Source: Pseudomonadota bacterium (GTDB lineage: Bacteria; Pseudomonadota; Alphaproteobacteria; Rhizobiales; MH13). From it: a stretch of 64,000 bases of DNA. How positions within the stretch are numbered: the stretch's first letter is position 1; every line of letters starts with the position of its first letter. Shown here in pieces: positions 9,103 to 19,351 of the stretch. Location: NCBI GenBank assembly GCA_039024915.1, contig JBCCPK010000002.1:434001-498000 (forward strand). Direction: 5' to 3'. Under the pieces are notes generated by a model. The model was not told where the DNA came from and searched no databases. It saw only the letters and a program-made list of their open reading frames with translations. A program made the position numbers and the translations under genes.

Positions 9103-9462
9103 CTAACCATTCTCACGGGCGCCAACCAAGGCCTCCAGTCGGGCCGCAACGCCATCAAGGCGTGCCCTGACGGCTTCGGGATCGAGCGGTTGCGACGACG
9201 CCGCAGTATTCAATGCTTCGGTCAGCTTGTGAACCTGCCCAGTCAACAACTCGATTTTTTCTTCTGCTTCGCCAACCCGATCGGTCATCATCAAGCCGGC
9301 CATAACCGCCAGTCGGGTATCACCGATCTCGCCAAACGATGACCTGAGCTCGTCAACGGTGCCGTCGAAGGTGTTTGCAAGGCCAGCCAAACGCTCCTCA
9401 TCACCGTCTTCGCAGGCGAGACGGAATGATTTGCCCGCAATACTCACAACAACTTGACCCAC
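9103..9462 (-). CDS. zapA: cell division protein ZapA
   Basis: ZapA binds and bundles FtsZ filaments at the division ring. The 119-residue protein starts MGQVVVSIAGKSFRLACEDG, has the globular head ERLAGLANTFDGTVDEL with IGDTRLAVMAGLMMTD, and ends in a long coiled coil (EAEEKIELLTGQVHKLTEAL). Length and layout are normal. The upstream DUF4164 gene is 21 bases away and probably co-transcribed, and 6S RNA follows downstream. Confidence 0.92.
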   Translation of the reverse strand: MGQVVVSIAGKSFRLACEDGDEERLAGLANTFDGTVDELRSSFGEIGDTRLAVMAGLMMTDRVGEAEEKIELLTGQVHKLTEALNTAASSQPLDPEAVRARLDGVAARLEALVGARENG

Positions 9463-9483
9463 GCCGACTGTTTCCCTCGCTCC

Positions 9484-9783
9484 CTAGGACCCTCGGACTT
9501 CCGAAGACGCGTTCTCACCTGAAAGGACGGAGCGGACGCTGTTTATGACATCGATCAAGCGTTGCGAAACCGCCTGATTCGCAGCCTCCATTGCGCGGGT
9601 CTCAGCGCGAGCATTATCCAAATACTGAGCAAGCTGTGCACGGTCCGTACTCAATCGGGCAACCTCGGCGTATAGACGCTCTCGCTCGGCCAAGAGGGCC
9701 TGGCGCTGACCAACACTTGTTTCAATCGCGCCGATCGCCCGGTCCAGGCGATCAAAAACCGCGTCCAATTCATCCGCCATCAT
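9484..9783 (-). CDS. DUF4164-type coiled-coil protein
   Basis: A 99-residue, mostly helical protein with heptad-like stretches ([20 protein letters not shown] and [18 protein letters not shown]). It resembles the DUF4164 proteins that precede zapA in Hyphomicrobiales. No catalytic motif is seen. Position and coiled-coil nature suggest a role with ZapA in division, but that is only inference. It is divergent from the transketolase gene across 248 bases that must hold both promoters. Confidence 0.7.
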   Translation of the reverse strand: MMADELDAVFDRLDRAIGAIETSVGQRQALLAERERLYAEVARLSTDRAQLAQYLDNARAETRAMEAANQAVSQRLIDVINSVRSVLSGENASSEVRGS

Positions 9784-10031
9784 GCGGCCCCTCGCATTTG
9801 CGCACCCACCACCGGAAGTTTCTTGTGCAACGCCTTGCGCGCATTTACGAACGTCGACTGGCGTGCGTCAACGCTCCAAGCCGGCGGCCGTTCACTTTCT
9901 CGTTGATGGAGCACATCGGCAATGCTCCCTTTTCAACCTTTGTCCGTTCGTCTAGAAGGCAGCCGGCTCGCCGCTCAAAACGTTCTGCGGCCGCAAGACG
10001 TCTTCTGCAAAAACCACCGGCAATTGTCTCC

Positions 10032-12020
10032 ATGACCGATGTTGATCGCCACAAACAGATGGCAAACGCCATCCGTTTCCTTTCCATTGACGCCGTTCAG
10101 AAGGCGAACTCCGGTCATCCGGGGCTGCCCATGGGTGCGGCCGATATTGCAACGGTCCTGTTTTCCAAGTTCATCAAGTTCGATCCAACGGAGCCGAACT
10201 GGCCAGATCGCGACCGCTTTGTGCTGTCTGCGGGGCATGGATCGATGCTGCTGTATTCGATTCTCTACCTGCTTGGCGTCGAGGACATGTCGCTTGATGA
10301 TCTGAAGAATTTTCGGCAGTTGGGTTCGAAAACGGCCGGCCACCCCGAATATGGTCATGCAGCGGGAATCGAAACCACAACCGGGCCGCTGGGCCAAGGT
10401 CTCGCTAATTCCGTCGGCATGGCGCTCGCCGAACGCATCCTAGCGGCGCGCTTCGGTTCCGAATTGGTTGATCATTACACCTATGTCCTAGCGTCTGATG
10501 GCGACCTTATGGAGGGCATCAGCCACGAGGCGATATCCCTTGCGGGTCATCTCAAACTGAACCGCCTCATCGTCCTTTTCGATGATAACAACATCTCAAT
10601 CGATGGTCCCGTAACGCTGTCAGAAACCGGTGACATGTTGGAGCGTTTTGAAGCCGCCAATTGGGACACGGTGCGCATCGATGGTCACAATCCCTCAGAT
10701 ATTGAAGCAGCGATTGAGCGCGCCCGCTCATCTGACAAGCCCAGCCTGATTGCCTGCAAGACCCGGATAGGCTTTGGCGCACCAACCAAAGAGAACACGT
10801 CGAAAGCCCATGGTTCGCCGCTGGGTGACGAAGAGATCGCCGCAACGCGGGAAGCCTTGGGTTGGGATCACCCACCGTTTGAGGTGCCCGTTGACGTCCT
10901 TGACGCCTGGCGGATCACCGGCGTGAAGGCGGTCCACGAGCGCGCGGAATGGCAAAAGAGACTGGATGCTGCCGATCCGCAAACCAAGGCCGAGTTCGAG
11001 CGCCGCTTGCGCGGTGACCTGCCCGCTACACTCGACAGTGTGATAGAAACCTATGTCGCATCGCTCGCCGAAACCGCGCCAAAAGTGGCCACCCGCAAAG
11101 CCTCTGAGATGGCCTTGGAGGCGTTCGTCCCGACACTTCCTGAGGCCGTATCTGGATCGGCTGACCTAACCGGTTCTAACAATACCCGCACGACCACCAT
11201 GACGCCTGTCAGCGCGGACAATTATGGCGGCAACTTCGTTCATTGGGGCATTCGCGAACACGGCATGACCGCGGCCATGAACGGAATGGCGCTGCACGGC
11301 GGTATCATTCCGATCTCTGGAACTTTTCTTGTTTTCTCGGATTACTCACGTCCTGCGATCCGACTGGCCGCTCTGATGGGTATTCGAGTTGTCCACGTGC
11401 TGACACATGATTCGATTGGTCTGGGTGAAGACGGTCCCACCCATCAGCCCGTCGAGCACTTGGCGGCCTTGCGTGCGATCCCCAACCTCAACGTCTTCAG
11501 GCCAGCCGACGTGATTGAAACCGCAGAATGCTGGCAGCTTGCGCTCAAATCAGAGGACCGTCCCTCGGTTCTCGCGCTGACCAGGCAAGGGCTGCCGTGC
11601 CTTCGGCATGAGGACAGCGGTAAGAACAGATCCGCACGTGGTGCCTATGAACTGGCGTCAGGTGGATCGGACGCTCGCGTGACCTTGTTCGCCTCGGGTT
11701 CCGAAGTTGAGATCGCGATGGCGGCCCGTGCGCTCCTGAGCGAAGATGGAATTGCCGCACGCGTTGTATCGGTTCCATCGTTTGAACTTTTTGAGGCGCA
11801 AGACGATGATTACCGAGCGGCCACGATAGGCTCAACCGACGTCAACATCGCGATCGAAGCCGGTGTCGAGTTGGGCTGGAGTCGCTACATCGGCCAGGAT
11901 GGCATTTTCATCGGGATGTCATCATTCGGTGCTTCTGGGCCCTACCAGGAGGTCTACGCGCACTTCGGTATTACCGCGGAAGCTGCTGCGGCAGCCGCAA
12001 GGGCGAGGCTCGCGGACTAA
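10032..12020 (+). CDS. tkt: transketolase
   Basis: Thiamine-diphosphate enzyme moving two-carbon ketol units in the non-oxidative pentose phosphate pathway (or Calvin cycle). The 662-residue length is normal. From ATG 10032 it reads [21 protein letters not shown], then the active-site [21 protein letters not shown], the ThDP/Mg motif [13 protein letters not shown], and in the pyrimidine domain [19 protein letters not shown] and [20 protein letters not shown], each read as separate motifs. The open frame extends 147 codons further upstream but that part is not transketolase-like. It is followed by gap, pgk and fba on the same strand. Confidence 0.96.
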   Translation: MTDVDRHKQMANAIRFLSIDAVQKANSGHPGLPMGAADIATVLFSKFIKFDPTEPNWPDRDRFVLSAGHGSMLLYSILYLLGVEDMSLDDLKNFRQLGSKTAGHPEYGHAAGIETTTGPLGQGLANSVGMALAERILAARFGSELVDHYTYVLASDGDLMEGISHEAISLAGHLKLNRLIVLFDDNNISIDGPVTLSETGDMLERFEAANWDTVRIDGHNPSDIEAAIERARSSDKPSLIACKTRIGFGAPTKENTSKAHGSPLGDEEIAATREALGWDHPPFEVPVDVLDAWRITGVKAVHERAEWQKRLDAADPQTKAEFERRLRGDLPATLDSVIETYVASLAETAPKVATRKASEMALEAFVPTLPEAVSGSADLTGSNNTRTTTMTPVSADNYGGNFVHWGIREHGMTAAMNGMALHGGIIPISGTFLVFSDYSRPAIRLAALMGIRVVHVLTHDSIGLGEDGPTHQPVEHLAALRAIPNLNVFRPADVIETAECWQLALKSEDRPSVLALTRQGLPCLRHEDSGKNRSARGAYELASGGSDARVTLFASGSEVEIAMAARALLSEDGIAARVVSVPSFELFEAQDDDYRAATIGSTDVNIAIEAGVELGWSRYIGQDGIFIGMSSFGASGPYQEVYAHFGITAEAAAAAARARLAD

Positions 12021-12174
12021 GGCACGGTTATCGGGGACTGTGCTCGCATAGCAGCCCTGCATGGGATGCTCTTTATTGAACAGGTATCGCCAACTATGGT
12101 GACGCCCAAAGGTGAACCATGATCGAACCTAGTCGATCGCGGAAGCGCTTCAGTCCTTAGGGGGAGACACAAGC

Positions 12175-13188
12175 ATGACAGTGAAAGTTGCCATCAACGG
12201 TTTTGGTCGGATCGGCCGGAACGTGGTCCGGGCCATCTATGAATCAGGCCGCAAGGACATTGATGTCGTCGCCATTAACGATCTTGGGCCGGTCGAAACC
12301 AATGCGCATTTGATGCGCTACGATTCGGTGCATGGGAAATTTCCCAAAACCGTCGAAGTGGATGGCGACACGATCAAGATCGAGGGCGGTGACAGTTTCA
12401 AGGTTCTGGCTGAGCGTGACCCTGCCAAGCTCCCCTGGGGCGCGATGGGTATCGATATTGTCATGGAATGCACCGGCATCTTCACGGCGAAAGACAAGGC
12501 CTCCATGCACCTTGAAGCTGGTGCAAAAAGAGTTCTGGTTTCAGCGCCTGCAGCTGGGGCTGACAAGACCATCGTATACGGCGTGAATCATGAAGTGCTG
12601 ACCGCTGACGATCTGGTTGTTTCCAATGCTTCGTGCACCACCAATTGCCTGGCGCCCGTCGCCAAAGTTCTGCATGACGCGATCGGCATCGAAAAGGGGA
12701 TGATGACGACCATCCACTCCTACACCGGTGACCAGCCGACGCTCGATACAATGCACAAGGATTTGTATCGCGCCCGCGCAGCTGCGATGTCGATGATCCC
12801 AACCTCGACCGGCGCTGCAAAAGCGGTGGGTTTGGTCCTTCCCGACCTCAACGGAAAGCTCGACGGTTTCGCGATGCGCGTTCCAACCCCCAATGTTTCG
12901 GTGGTCGATCTCAAGTTCATCGCGTCGAAAGCGACGTCGGTCGACGAGGTGAACGCCGCTATCAAGGCCGCTGCATCCGATGGCCCGCTGAAGGGCATTC
13001 TTGGTTACACCGAAGACAAGCTCGTCTCCATTGACTTCAACCACGACCCGCACTCATCCATCTTCCACATGGATCAGACCAAGGTCATGGACGGTAGCTT
13101 TGTCTCCGTCTTGTCTTGGTACGATAATGAGTGGGGCTTTTCCTGCCGTATGGCGGACACTGCCGTGGCGATGGCGAAGCTGATCTAA
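12175..13188 (+). CDS. gap: glyceraldehyde-3-phosphate dehydrogenase, type I
   Basis: Catalyses the reversible oxidation and phosphorylation of glyceraldehyde 3-phosphate. The 337-residue protein starts [18 protein letters not shown] (NAD-binding Rossmann fold) and has the active-site [12 protein letters not shown] with catalytic Cys, the catalytic His region [10 protein letters not shown] and the terminal [21 protein letters not shown] ribosome site precedes the ATG. It lies 154 bases after tkt and is closed by a strong symmetrical terminator, so it probably has its own transcript end. Confidence 0.97.
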   Translation: MTVKVAINGFGRIGRNVVRAIYESGRKDIDVVAINDLGPVETNAHLMRYDSVHGKFPKTVEVDGDTIKIEGGDSFKVLAERDPAKLPWGAMGIDIVMECTGIFTAKDKASMHLEAGAKRVLVSAPAAGADKTIVYGVNHEVLTADDLVVSNASCTTNCLAPVAKVLHDAIGIEKGMMTTIHSYTGDQPTLDTMHKDLYRARAAAMSMIPTSTGAAKAVGLVLPDLNGKLDGFAMRVPTPNVSVVDLKFIASKATSVDEVNAAIKAAASDGPLKGILGYTEDKLVSIDFNHDPHSSIFHMDQTKVMDGSFVSVLSWYDNEWGFSCRMADTAVAMAKLI

Positions 13189-13192
13189 CTTC

Positions 13193-13224
13193 AAAAAAAG
13201 CGCGGCATTGTCCGCGCTTTTTTT
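13193..13224. terminator. rho-independent terminator after gap
   Basis: A 6-bp GC stem (gcgcgg / ccgcgc) with a six-base loop is flanked by seven A on the left and seven T on the right, five bases after the gap stop. The A/T symmetry means it could stop transcription from either side. Confidence 0.85.
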
Positions 13225-13226
13225 GC

Positions 13227-13397
13227 GGAGGTGATCCATCAATACACTGCTCGCCCCTTTTAATTGGTGCAGCTGTACTTGCTTTGGCGCTTGGCGTGAT
13301 GGCAGCCTTACCTAAGCGTCCTTCAAAACCTTGTCGAAGAGGTAGCGGTAACGACGGTAGCTTCGGCGACACCAGCAGTGGTGGTGGCGGCGAATAG
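13227..13397 (+). pseudogene. decayed small membrane ORF with intact long Shine-Dalgarno
   Basis: Just after the gap terminator lies GGAGGTGATCC (13227-13237), an 11-base match to the complement of the 16S rRNA 3' end. Six bases after its GGAGG core comes ATC AAT ACA CTG CTC GCC, where ATG would be expected. That frame stops soon, but moving one base in the C4 run at 13254-13257 gives LLIGAAVLALALGVMAALPK followed by a basic and Ser/Gly-rich tail ending SSGGGGE, then TAG. With three C and an ATG start it would be a normal roughly 50-residue one-helix protein. I read it as a small gene with a lost start and a frameshift; sequencing error cannot be excluded. Confidence 0.4.
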
Positions 13398-13702
13398 CGC
13401 AATGGCACTGATCCGAACGGCCGATTAGTTTTGGTGACGACCAATTCTTCCAGACCGGGGTGCGTGTTCGCGATAGGGCATGCGACCACTGTCGCGACAA
13501 ACGAGAATAAAGCGGTTGGGATCAAGCCTCGCACTCAAGGGACGCTTTAGGGACTATGCAAACAATCATTTTCATCCTCTTTCTCGCTGCGATCGCCATA
13601 AACGTCTTCTTCCTTTTCCGGGTGTCGGGAAAATTTGGGCGGCTCAACGATCGCTTATCCGAACGGGGCGCGGAGCGGCGGCGACTGGAAGCAAAAGGAA
13701 AT

Positions 13703-14893
13703 ATGAGCTTCAGAACCCTCGATGAGATGAACATGGACGGCAAGATCGTCCTCACCCGCGTCGACATCAATGTCCCCACCAACAACGGCGAAGTCACCGA
13801 CGCCACGCGGATTGAACGGATTGTTCCAACAATCAGAGATATCCAATCCAAAGGGGGTAAGCCGGTGCTGCTGGCGCATTTCGGTCGTCCAAAGGGCAAA
13901 CCGAACCCGGACTACTCCCTGCGCGTGACTGTCCCTGCCCTTGAGAGTGCACTGGGCCAGGGCGTGGAGTTCATCGAAAAGCCGGACCGGGCGACCCTAG
14001 AAGCGCTGCCTTCGAGCGCCGTTGTCCTTGTCGAGAACACCCGCTTCTCACCGATGGAAGAGAAGAACGACCCCAAAATGGCGGAGTTCCTCGCCTCCCT
14101 CGGCGATGTCTATTGCAATGATGCTTTTTCTGCGGCGCACCGCGCCCATGCGTCCACCGAGGGGGTCGCACGCCTCCTGCCGGCGTGCGCTGGACGCCTC
14201 ATGCAAGCGGAGCTGACTGCGCTCGAGAGGGCCCTGGGGGACCCGCAGCATCCAGTTGCCGCAGTCGTTGGCGGAGCAAAGGTTTCGACCAAGCTCGATT
14301 TGCTATCGAACCTTCTGTCAAAAGTTGATCACCTCATTATCGGTGGGGGCATGGCCAACACCTTTCTCGCCGCTAAAGGTATCGAGGTGGGCAAGTCGCT
14401 GGCGGAGCATGATTTGGCTGAAACAGCGCGCGGGATCATGGAGAAGGCGGAAAGCGAGAATTGTACGATCCACCTGCCCACCGACATCGTCGTGGCGCAG
14501 GAGTTCGCCGCAAATGCTTGGTCAAAAACCGTTCCAGTCGACCAATGCCCACCCGACGCCATGATCCTCGACGCTGGTCCCGAGACGATCGAAAACGTCG
14601 TTGAAACGATCAGCGCGTCGAAGACACTTGTCTGGAACGGCCCGCTTGGCGCGTTCGAGATTGCACCCTTCGATGCGGCGACGGTGAACGCGGCGCGCGC
14701 CGCCGCCGCAGCAACACGCGCCGGACGCCTGCTCTCGGTGGCTGGCGGTGGTGACACCGTCGCTGCGCTCAAGCACGCCGGCGTCATCGACCAATTCAGC
14801 TATGTTTCGACCGCTGGTGGGGCTTTCCTCGAGTGGATGGAAGGCAAAACCCTTCCCGGTGTCGCAGCACTGGAAGATGCGGCGAAGCAATAG
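13703..14893 (+). CDS. pgk: phosphoglycerate kinase
   Basis: Transfers phosphate between 1,3-bisphosphoglycerate and ADP. From ATG 13703 the protein has 396 residues, the normal length, starting [21 protein letters not shown] and containing [28 protein letters not shown], the hinge [14 protein letters not shown], the [13 protein letters not shown] block and the nucleotide loop [15 protein letters not shown]. The frame is open a further 49 codons upstream to an ATG at 13556, which would add a hydrophobic helix (see findings). A short AAGGA lies three bases before ATG 13703. The next gene is fba. Confidence 0.95.
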   Translation: MSFRTLDEMNMDGKIVLTRVDINVPTNNGEVTDATRIERIVPTIRDIQSKGGKPVLLAHFGRPKGKPNPDYSLRVTVPALESALGQGVEFIEKPDRATLEALPSSAVVLVENTRFSPMEEKNDPKMAEFLASLGDVYCNDAFSAAHRAHASTEGVARLLPACAGRLMQAELTALERALGDPQHPVAAVVGGAKVSTKLDLLSNLLSKVDHLIIGGGMANTFLAAKGIEVGKSLAEHDLAETARGIMEKAESENCTIHLPTDIVVAQEFAANAWSKTVPVDQCPPDAMILDAGPETIENVVETISASKTLVWNGPLGAFEIAPFDAATVNAARAAAAATRAGRLLSVAGGGDTVAALKHAGVIDQFSYVSTAGGAFLEWMEGKTLPGVAALEDAAKQ

Positions 14894-14969
14894 GCAAGCC
14901 CGGAACGCACTTGCTGCGATCCGAGACGCTGACTTATCGTGAAAAATGAACAACGGACCGGGGGACCCA

Positions 14970-15863
14970 ATGTCCAAAGATCAAATGACTGAGCAGATGA
15001 CCAACGGCAAAGGCTTCATAGCGGCGCTCGACCAGAGCGGGGGGTCAACACCGAAGGCTCTGAAGCTCTACGGCATCGACGAAGACGCTTATGCCTCAGA
15101 AAGCGAAATGTTCGACCTTATCCACGCCATGCGGTCCCGAATTGCCACCGCACCGGCCTTTACCGGCGACAAGGTGGTCGGAGCGATCCTGTTCGAGATG
15201 ACCATGGACCGCGAGATAGCCGGTAAGCCAACGGCGCGGTATATGTGGGAAGACCGCCGCGTGGTTCCATTCCTCAAGATCGACAAGGGCTTGGCCGACG
15301 AGGCGGATGGCGTGCAGCTCATGAAGCCGATCCCCGGCCTTGACGATCTGCTTTCCCGGGCGGTCCAACACGGTATCTTCGGCACCAAGGAGCGCTCGGT
15401 CATCAATCGGGCATCGCAGAGCGGTGTTGATGCCGTGGTTGCCCAGCAGTTCGAGCTCGGTGCGCAGGTGCTGTCGCATGGTCTGATGCCGATTATCGAG
15501 CCTGAAGTCACAATCTCGATTGCTGATAAAGCGGAAGCAGAAGACATGCTTTTGGATTCGATCAGCAGACATCTCGACTCTCTCCCCGGAGATAAGAAGG
15601 TCATGCTGAAGCTGTCGCTACCCACGAAGGTCAACCTCTACAAGCCGCTGGTTGACCATCCCAAGGTGATGCGCGTTGTTGCACTGTCCGGCGGATATGA
15701 GCGTGATGAAGCCAATGCCGTCCTCGCAAAGAATACCGGAGTTATCGCCAGCTTCTCACGCGCCCTGACTGAAGGGCTTTCAGCCCAGCAAAATGATGCG
15801 GAATTCAACGCAGCAATCGCCAAAACCATCGATGCAATCTACGCTGCATCGGTGGCGGGCTAA
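14970..15863 (+). CDS. fructose-bisphosphate aldolase, class I
   Basis: Schiff-base aldolase cleaving fructose 1,6-bisphosphate. Motifs include IAALDQSGGSTPKALKLYG near the N-terminus, KIDKGLAD, and LSHGLMPIIEPEV followed by KVMLKLSLPTK, with the Lys residues expected for a class I enzyme. I chose ATG 14970 (297 residues) because GGGGGA lies four bases before it; the ATG at 14946 would add eight residues. It follows pgk by 76 bases and precedes a ThiE-like gene, an order I associate with Hyphomicrobiales. Confidence 0.92.
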   Translation: MSKDQMTEQMTNGKGFIAALDQSGGSTPKALKLYGIDEDAYASESEMFDLIHAMRSRIATAPAFTGDKVVGAILFEMTMDREIAGKPTARYMWEDRRVVPFLKIDKGLADEADGVQLMKPIPGLDDLLSRAVQHGIFGTKERSVINRASQSGVDAVVAQQFELGAQVLSHGLMPIIEPEVTISIADKAEAEDMLLDSISRHLDSLPGDKKVMLKLSLPTKVNLYKPLVDHPKVMRVVALSGGYERDEANAVLAKNTGVIASFSRALTEGLSAQQNDAEFNAAIAKTIDAIYAASVAG

Positions 15864-16040
15864 GCCAGGAAGCCGAGGAGCCATCAGAAAGAAGTATGCT
15901 CGCCGTTTGCAACAGCCGAAGCTCCATATGTCTGGCGCAAGTCCGGCTCTAACTCGGTAAGCAGGGGCAAGCGATTGTCGGGTGCAAAGCCCGTGAGCGC
16001 CGCCCCGCTTTCGCCTTTTTTCTTGCGCTTTCAACGACCC

Positions 16041-16685
16041 ATGGCACTGACTGACTATCGCTCCCGCCTCTTTCTGATCACGCCGCAGGCTTGGCCCGAC
16101 GATCTTGAAGATCGAGCCGAAGCGGCCTTCAGCGGCGGAGACATCGCATGCATCCTCCTCGAGGGCACTCCAGATCAGACCCGGGTCAAAGATCTGACGG
16201 CCAGCGCGCAGGCCCAGGGCATTGCTGTGCTGATTGCCGACGATACACAGCTTGCGGGCCGCGTTGGCGCCGACGGGGTACACATGACTGACCCCAAGCA
16301 GCTGCCTGCCGCGGACATCGCCAAACGGCAAGAGGTCGGCGAAATTGTTGGATGCGCTGGCATCAATACGCGTCACCTCGCGCTCGAAATGGGCGAACGA
16401 GGCTTCGATTATCTGTTCTTCGGACGGACCGATCGACCCATCGATCGCGATACACATCCCAAGACACGCAGCCTCTCGTCATGGTGGGCGCAGATGATGA
16501 CAGTCCCTTGCGTGGCAATCAGCGGATCGTCCGACGACGCATTCGAGGAGCTGGCAGCAAGCGGCGTCGAATTCATCGCGATTCGTGATCAAATCTGGGA
16601 TGATCCGGCGCCTGCCGAGCGTGTTCGCCGGTATAACAGCGCGCTCGATAAGGTTGCTCAAAAACGCATGAACGCCGCCGCATGA
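16041..16685 (+). CDS. thiamine phosphate synthase-like protein
   Basis: A 214-residue TIM-barrel protein of the ThiE/TenI superfamily. The recognisable strip is SRLFLITPQAW at the start, DIACILLEG, VLIADDTQLAGRVGADGVHM (the phosphate and pyrimidine-binding region) and YLFFGRTDRP. Family members join the thiazole and pyrimidine halves of thiamine, but no other thi genes are near, and such stand-alone copies after fba are often annotated only as ThiE-like. The start at 16041 gives the normal family N-terminus; an ATG 66 bases upstream adds unlike sequence. It overlaps the next gene by four bases. Confidence 0.7.
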   Translation: MALTDYRSRLFLITPQAWPDDLEDRAEAAFSGGDIACILLEGTPDQTRVKDLTASAQAQGIAVLIADDTQLAGRVGADGVHMTDPKQLPAADIAKRQEVGEIVGCAGINTRHLALEMGERGFDYLFFGRTDRPIDRDTHPKTRSLSSWWAQMMTVPCVAISGSSDDAFEELAASGVEFIAIRDQIWDDPAPAERVRRYNSALDKVAQKRMNAAA

Positions 16686-17692
16686 TGACCCACGCACTCA
16701 AGACTGTTTTGGTGATGGCGTTCCTCGCCACCCTCAACCTTGCCGAAGGCCGGGCGCAGGAAGCGGATGAACCCACTACCACCGATGGTTCAGTGCAGTC
16801 GCAACCTGCTGACGACGACGTTTTTGAACTCGATCCAGCTCTCGCGTTTGAAGCCTTCTTGGCTGGTAATCACGCCCGAGCGCTGGACCTTGCCATCACC
16901 TTCGCCGGTCGCGGCGACATACCTTCAATGCGACTGCTAGGCCAACTTTATCAGAATGGGATAGGCATTACACGCGATGCCGAGGAAGCGGCCGCTTGGT
17001 ATCAACTGGCAGCGGAAGCTGGCGACCCGGAAGCGCAGGTTCTTCTAGCCACCATGAAACTTGATGGCGTTGACATCGAGCTGGACGAAACCGGCGCCGC
17101 AAAACTGCTACGCGAGGCGCAGCTGGGCGGCAGTGTGGAAGCCAAACAGATGCTCGGGATGCTCATGCTCGAGGGTCGCGGCGTCGATCGCGACATACCA
17201 CGCGCCGCCCGTATGATCAGCGAAGCGGCAGATGCGGGTAATCCAGCGGCCCAATACACACTTGGCGTTTTGTACGAAGAAGGCTTGGGTGTCCTACAAG
17301 ATAGCGAGAGCGCCTACATTTGGTATGAGCGCGCGGCCCGAGGTGGGGATTCTGAAGCGCAGGTCGTCTTCGCCCTTGGGATCATCTCGGGCATCGCATC
17401 CGATCCAGAGCTTTCCGATGAACTGAATATTGAAAATGCAATCTTTTGGCTGCGCCGAGCAGCCGAGGCAGGTAATCCGATCGCTGAAAACCGCCTCGCG
17501 CATGCGTATGCTCAGGGGCTCGGCGTACCGCTTGATCCGGTACAAGCCGCATACTTCCATGCGCGTGCGGTGTCTGGTGGGTTGACCGATGCGGCACTCG
17601 ACAGTTTCGTTGGCAGCTTGACCGACGAACAGCGATCGGCTGCGCAGTCCTTGATCGCACGCGACAACGCCCCGCCCAATCCCTTTGATTGA
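16682..17692 (+). CDS. secreted Sel1/TPR-like repeat protein
   Basis: A 336-residue protein with an N-terminal signal peptide (hydrophobic LKTVLVMAFLATLNLAEGRA, likely cut after GRA) and six to seven Sel1-like repeats from about residue 70 onward, e.g. AAAWYQLAAEAGDPEAQVLL, RMISEAADAGNPAAQYTLG and IWYERAARGGDSEAQ. Such periplasmic repeat proteins act as scaffolds. It overlaps the ThiE-like gene in an ATGA junction. The partner and role are unknown. Confidence 0.85.
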   Translation: MMTHALKTVLVMAFLATLNLAEGRAQEADEPTTTDGSVQSQPADDDVFELDPALAFEAFLAGNHARALDLAITFAGRGDIPSMRLLGQLYQNGIGITRDAEEAAAWYQLAAEAGDPEAQVLLATMKLDGVDIELDETGAAKLLREAQLGGSVEAKQMLGMLMLEGRGVDRDIPRAARMISEAADAGNPAAQYTLGVLYEEGLGVLQDSESAYIWYERAARGGDSEAQVVFALGIISGIASDPELSDELNIENAIFWLRRAAEAGNPIAENRLAHAYAQGLGVPLDPVQAAYFHARAVSGGLTDAALDSFVGSLTDEQRSAAQSLIARDNAPPNPFD

Positions 17693-17821
17693 TCGCCACG
17701 GCGAGGCTTGGGGCACCCCTCTTGTAAAGGTGCATTGGGTATGGTCCACACGCGTGGTGAGATCCAAGGACAGGCTTGAGCTTTAAGCGGCCAGTCCATA
17801 GCCCGACAATTGAGTGAACGA

Positions 17822-18385
17822 ATGAAGATCAACGGAAACGAGATCCGCCCCGGCATGGTCATCGAATATGATGGTGGCCTTTGGGTCGCCGTCAAAGCAG
17901 GTGCCGTGAAACCGGGCAAGGGACCCGCTTACAATCAGGTTGAACTCAAAAATCTGATCGATGGACGAAAGCTCAACAATCGCTTTGGTTCGGACGAGCG
18001 TGTTGAGCGTGCCCGCATTGATACCAAGGAGTTCCAGTACCTCTATGAAGAGGGCGATATGCTGGTCTTTATGGACACCGAAACTTACGATCAGATCAAT
18101 CTCTCCAAGGAGTTTGTCGGTGACCGCGCGGCCTTTCTGCAAGATGGTATGCAGGTGATGGTTGAGCTTCACGGCGAGCGCCCGATTGGCTTTCAGCTAC
18201 CGGGCCAAGTTACGCTAGAGATCGTCGAAGCGGACGCTGTTGTGAAAGGGCAAACGCAGTCGTCTTCTTACAAACCGGCAATGCTCGAGAATGGACTGAG
18301 GGTCATGGTGCCGCCATTCATCAAGACCGGCGAACGCATCATCGTCGACACTGGCGAGATCACTTACGTCAAGCGCGCGGACTGA
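17822..18385 (+). CDS. efp: translation elongation factor P
   Basis: EF-P relieves ribosome stalling at polyproline stretches. From ATG 17822 the protein is 187 residues and starts [20 protein letters not shown]. The tip loop reads [17 protein letters not shown], with the Lys between two glycines that is lysylated by EpmA in many proteobacteria; no epmA or epmB is in this window. The other OB domains ([16 protein letters not shown] and [12 protein letters not shown]) are complete. The open frame starts four codons earlier, at 17810. The inositol monophosphatase gene follows after five bases. Confidence 0.96.
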   Translation: MKINGNEIRPGMVIEYDGGLWVAVKAGAVKPGKGPAYNQVELKNLIDGRKLNNRFGSDERVERARIDTKEFQYLYEEGDMLVFMDTETYDQINLSKEFVGDRAAFLQDGMQVMVELHGERPIGFQLPGQVTLEIVEADAVVKGQTQSSSYKPAMLENGLRVMVPPFIKTGERIIVDTGEITYVKRAD

Positions 18386-18390
18386 GCAGC

Positions 18391-19224
18391 GTGGCCAAAT
18401 CGGCGATACTCACCATTATGGAACGAGCGGCTGTCAAGGCCGGACGCCGGCTTGCGCGCGACTTCACCGAAGTCGAACGCTTGCAGGTTTCAACAAAGGG
18501 TCCGGGAGATTTTGTATCAGACGCCGATAAACGTGCTGAGCAAACCATCTACGAAATACTCAATGAAGCTCGACCGGATTGGGGCTTTCTCGGAGAGGAA
18601 ACTGGCATAAACAAAGGGGCGGACAAGCAACATCGCTGGATCGTCGATCCGTTGGACGGCACCACGAACTTCCTGCACTCGATCCCGCAGTTTGCGGTCT
18701 CAATTGCGCTTGAGCGAGACGGTGAAATCGTTGCCGGCCTGATCTACAACCCCATCAGCGATGAGATGTTCTCCGCCGAAAAAGGCAAAGGCGCGTTCCT
18801 CAACGATACCCGGTTGCGCGTGGCGGCACGGCGCAGGTTGACGGACGCCGTCATCGTCAACGGATTTCCGCACCGGGGGCGCGGCGATCATGGTTTGTGG
18901 CTTCGCGAAGCAGCCATGGTCATGTCAAAGACCTCCGGAATGCGGCGTTTCGGTGCAGCGGCGCTGGATCTGGCGTGGATCGCCGCGGGACGGTTTGATG
19001 GCTACTGGGAGGAAGGCCTGTCGCCGTGGGATTTCGCCGCCGGGGTTATTCTTGTCAGAGAGGCTGGCGGAATAATCCGAGATACGCGCGGGGGCGAGAA
19101 CGCTATGCAGTCTGGAAACCTTGTGGCGGGAAACGATCTGATCGTTGGCCAACTGTGCAAAGTCCTATCGGAGGCGCAAGCGGCCCACGCCAAGGCGCAG
19201 ACCAACCGTTCAGATAACGCTTAG
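18391..19224 (+). CDS. suhB: inositol monophosphatase family protein (SuhB-like)
   Basis: A 277-residue Mg-dependent sugar/inositol phosphatase. The metal site is clear: GEETG, then WIVDPLDGTTNFLHSIPQFAV in spaced form (VDPLDGT is the family signature), and the C-terminal WDFAAGVILVREAGG. The start is GTG 18391; ATG 18418 is an alternative nine codons later. It follows efp by five bases and probably shares its transcript. Substrate may be inositol phosphate or another sugar phosphate. A HisN-type relative occurs at 55.6 kb. Confidence 0.88.
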   Translation: MAKSAILTIMERAAVKAGRRLARDFTEVERLQVSTKGPGDFVSDADKRAEQTIYEILNEARPDWGFLGEETGINKGADKQHRWIVDPLDGTTNFLHSIPQFAVSIALERDGEIVAGLIYNPISDEMFSAEKGKGAFLNDTRLRVAARRRLTDAVIVNGFPHRGRGDHGLWLREAAMVMSKTSGMRRFGAAALDLAWIAAGRFDGYWEEGLSPWDFAAGVILVREAGGIIRDTRGGENAMQSGNLVAGNDLIVGQLCKVLSEAQAAHAKAQTNRSDNA

Positions 19225-19351
19225 TCAGCCAGTTAAGCCCAAACAAGCGCTTGCATTGACTTGCGCAACAGCAACACTCCATGTTCACAAGGCCACATCG
19301 GTTTGGACCGATTTCAGGCATTCCCGCCGACGACCATACATGAGGCCGCCG

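Noticed and set aside
13085-13534. 149-residue minus-strand frame with signal-like N-terminus between gap and pgk
   Set aside because: It overlaps more than 100 bases of gap and the gap terminator, and its later part is Pro/Ser-rich noise.
10032-15863. tkt-gap-pgk-fba as a Calvin-cycle (cbb) operon
   Set aside because: No RuBisCO, phosphoribulokinase or cbbR-like gene, the aldolase is class I, and a terminator separates gap from pgk; ordinary glycolysis and pentose phosphate genes explain it.
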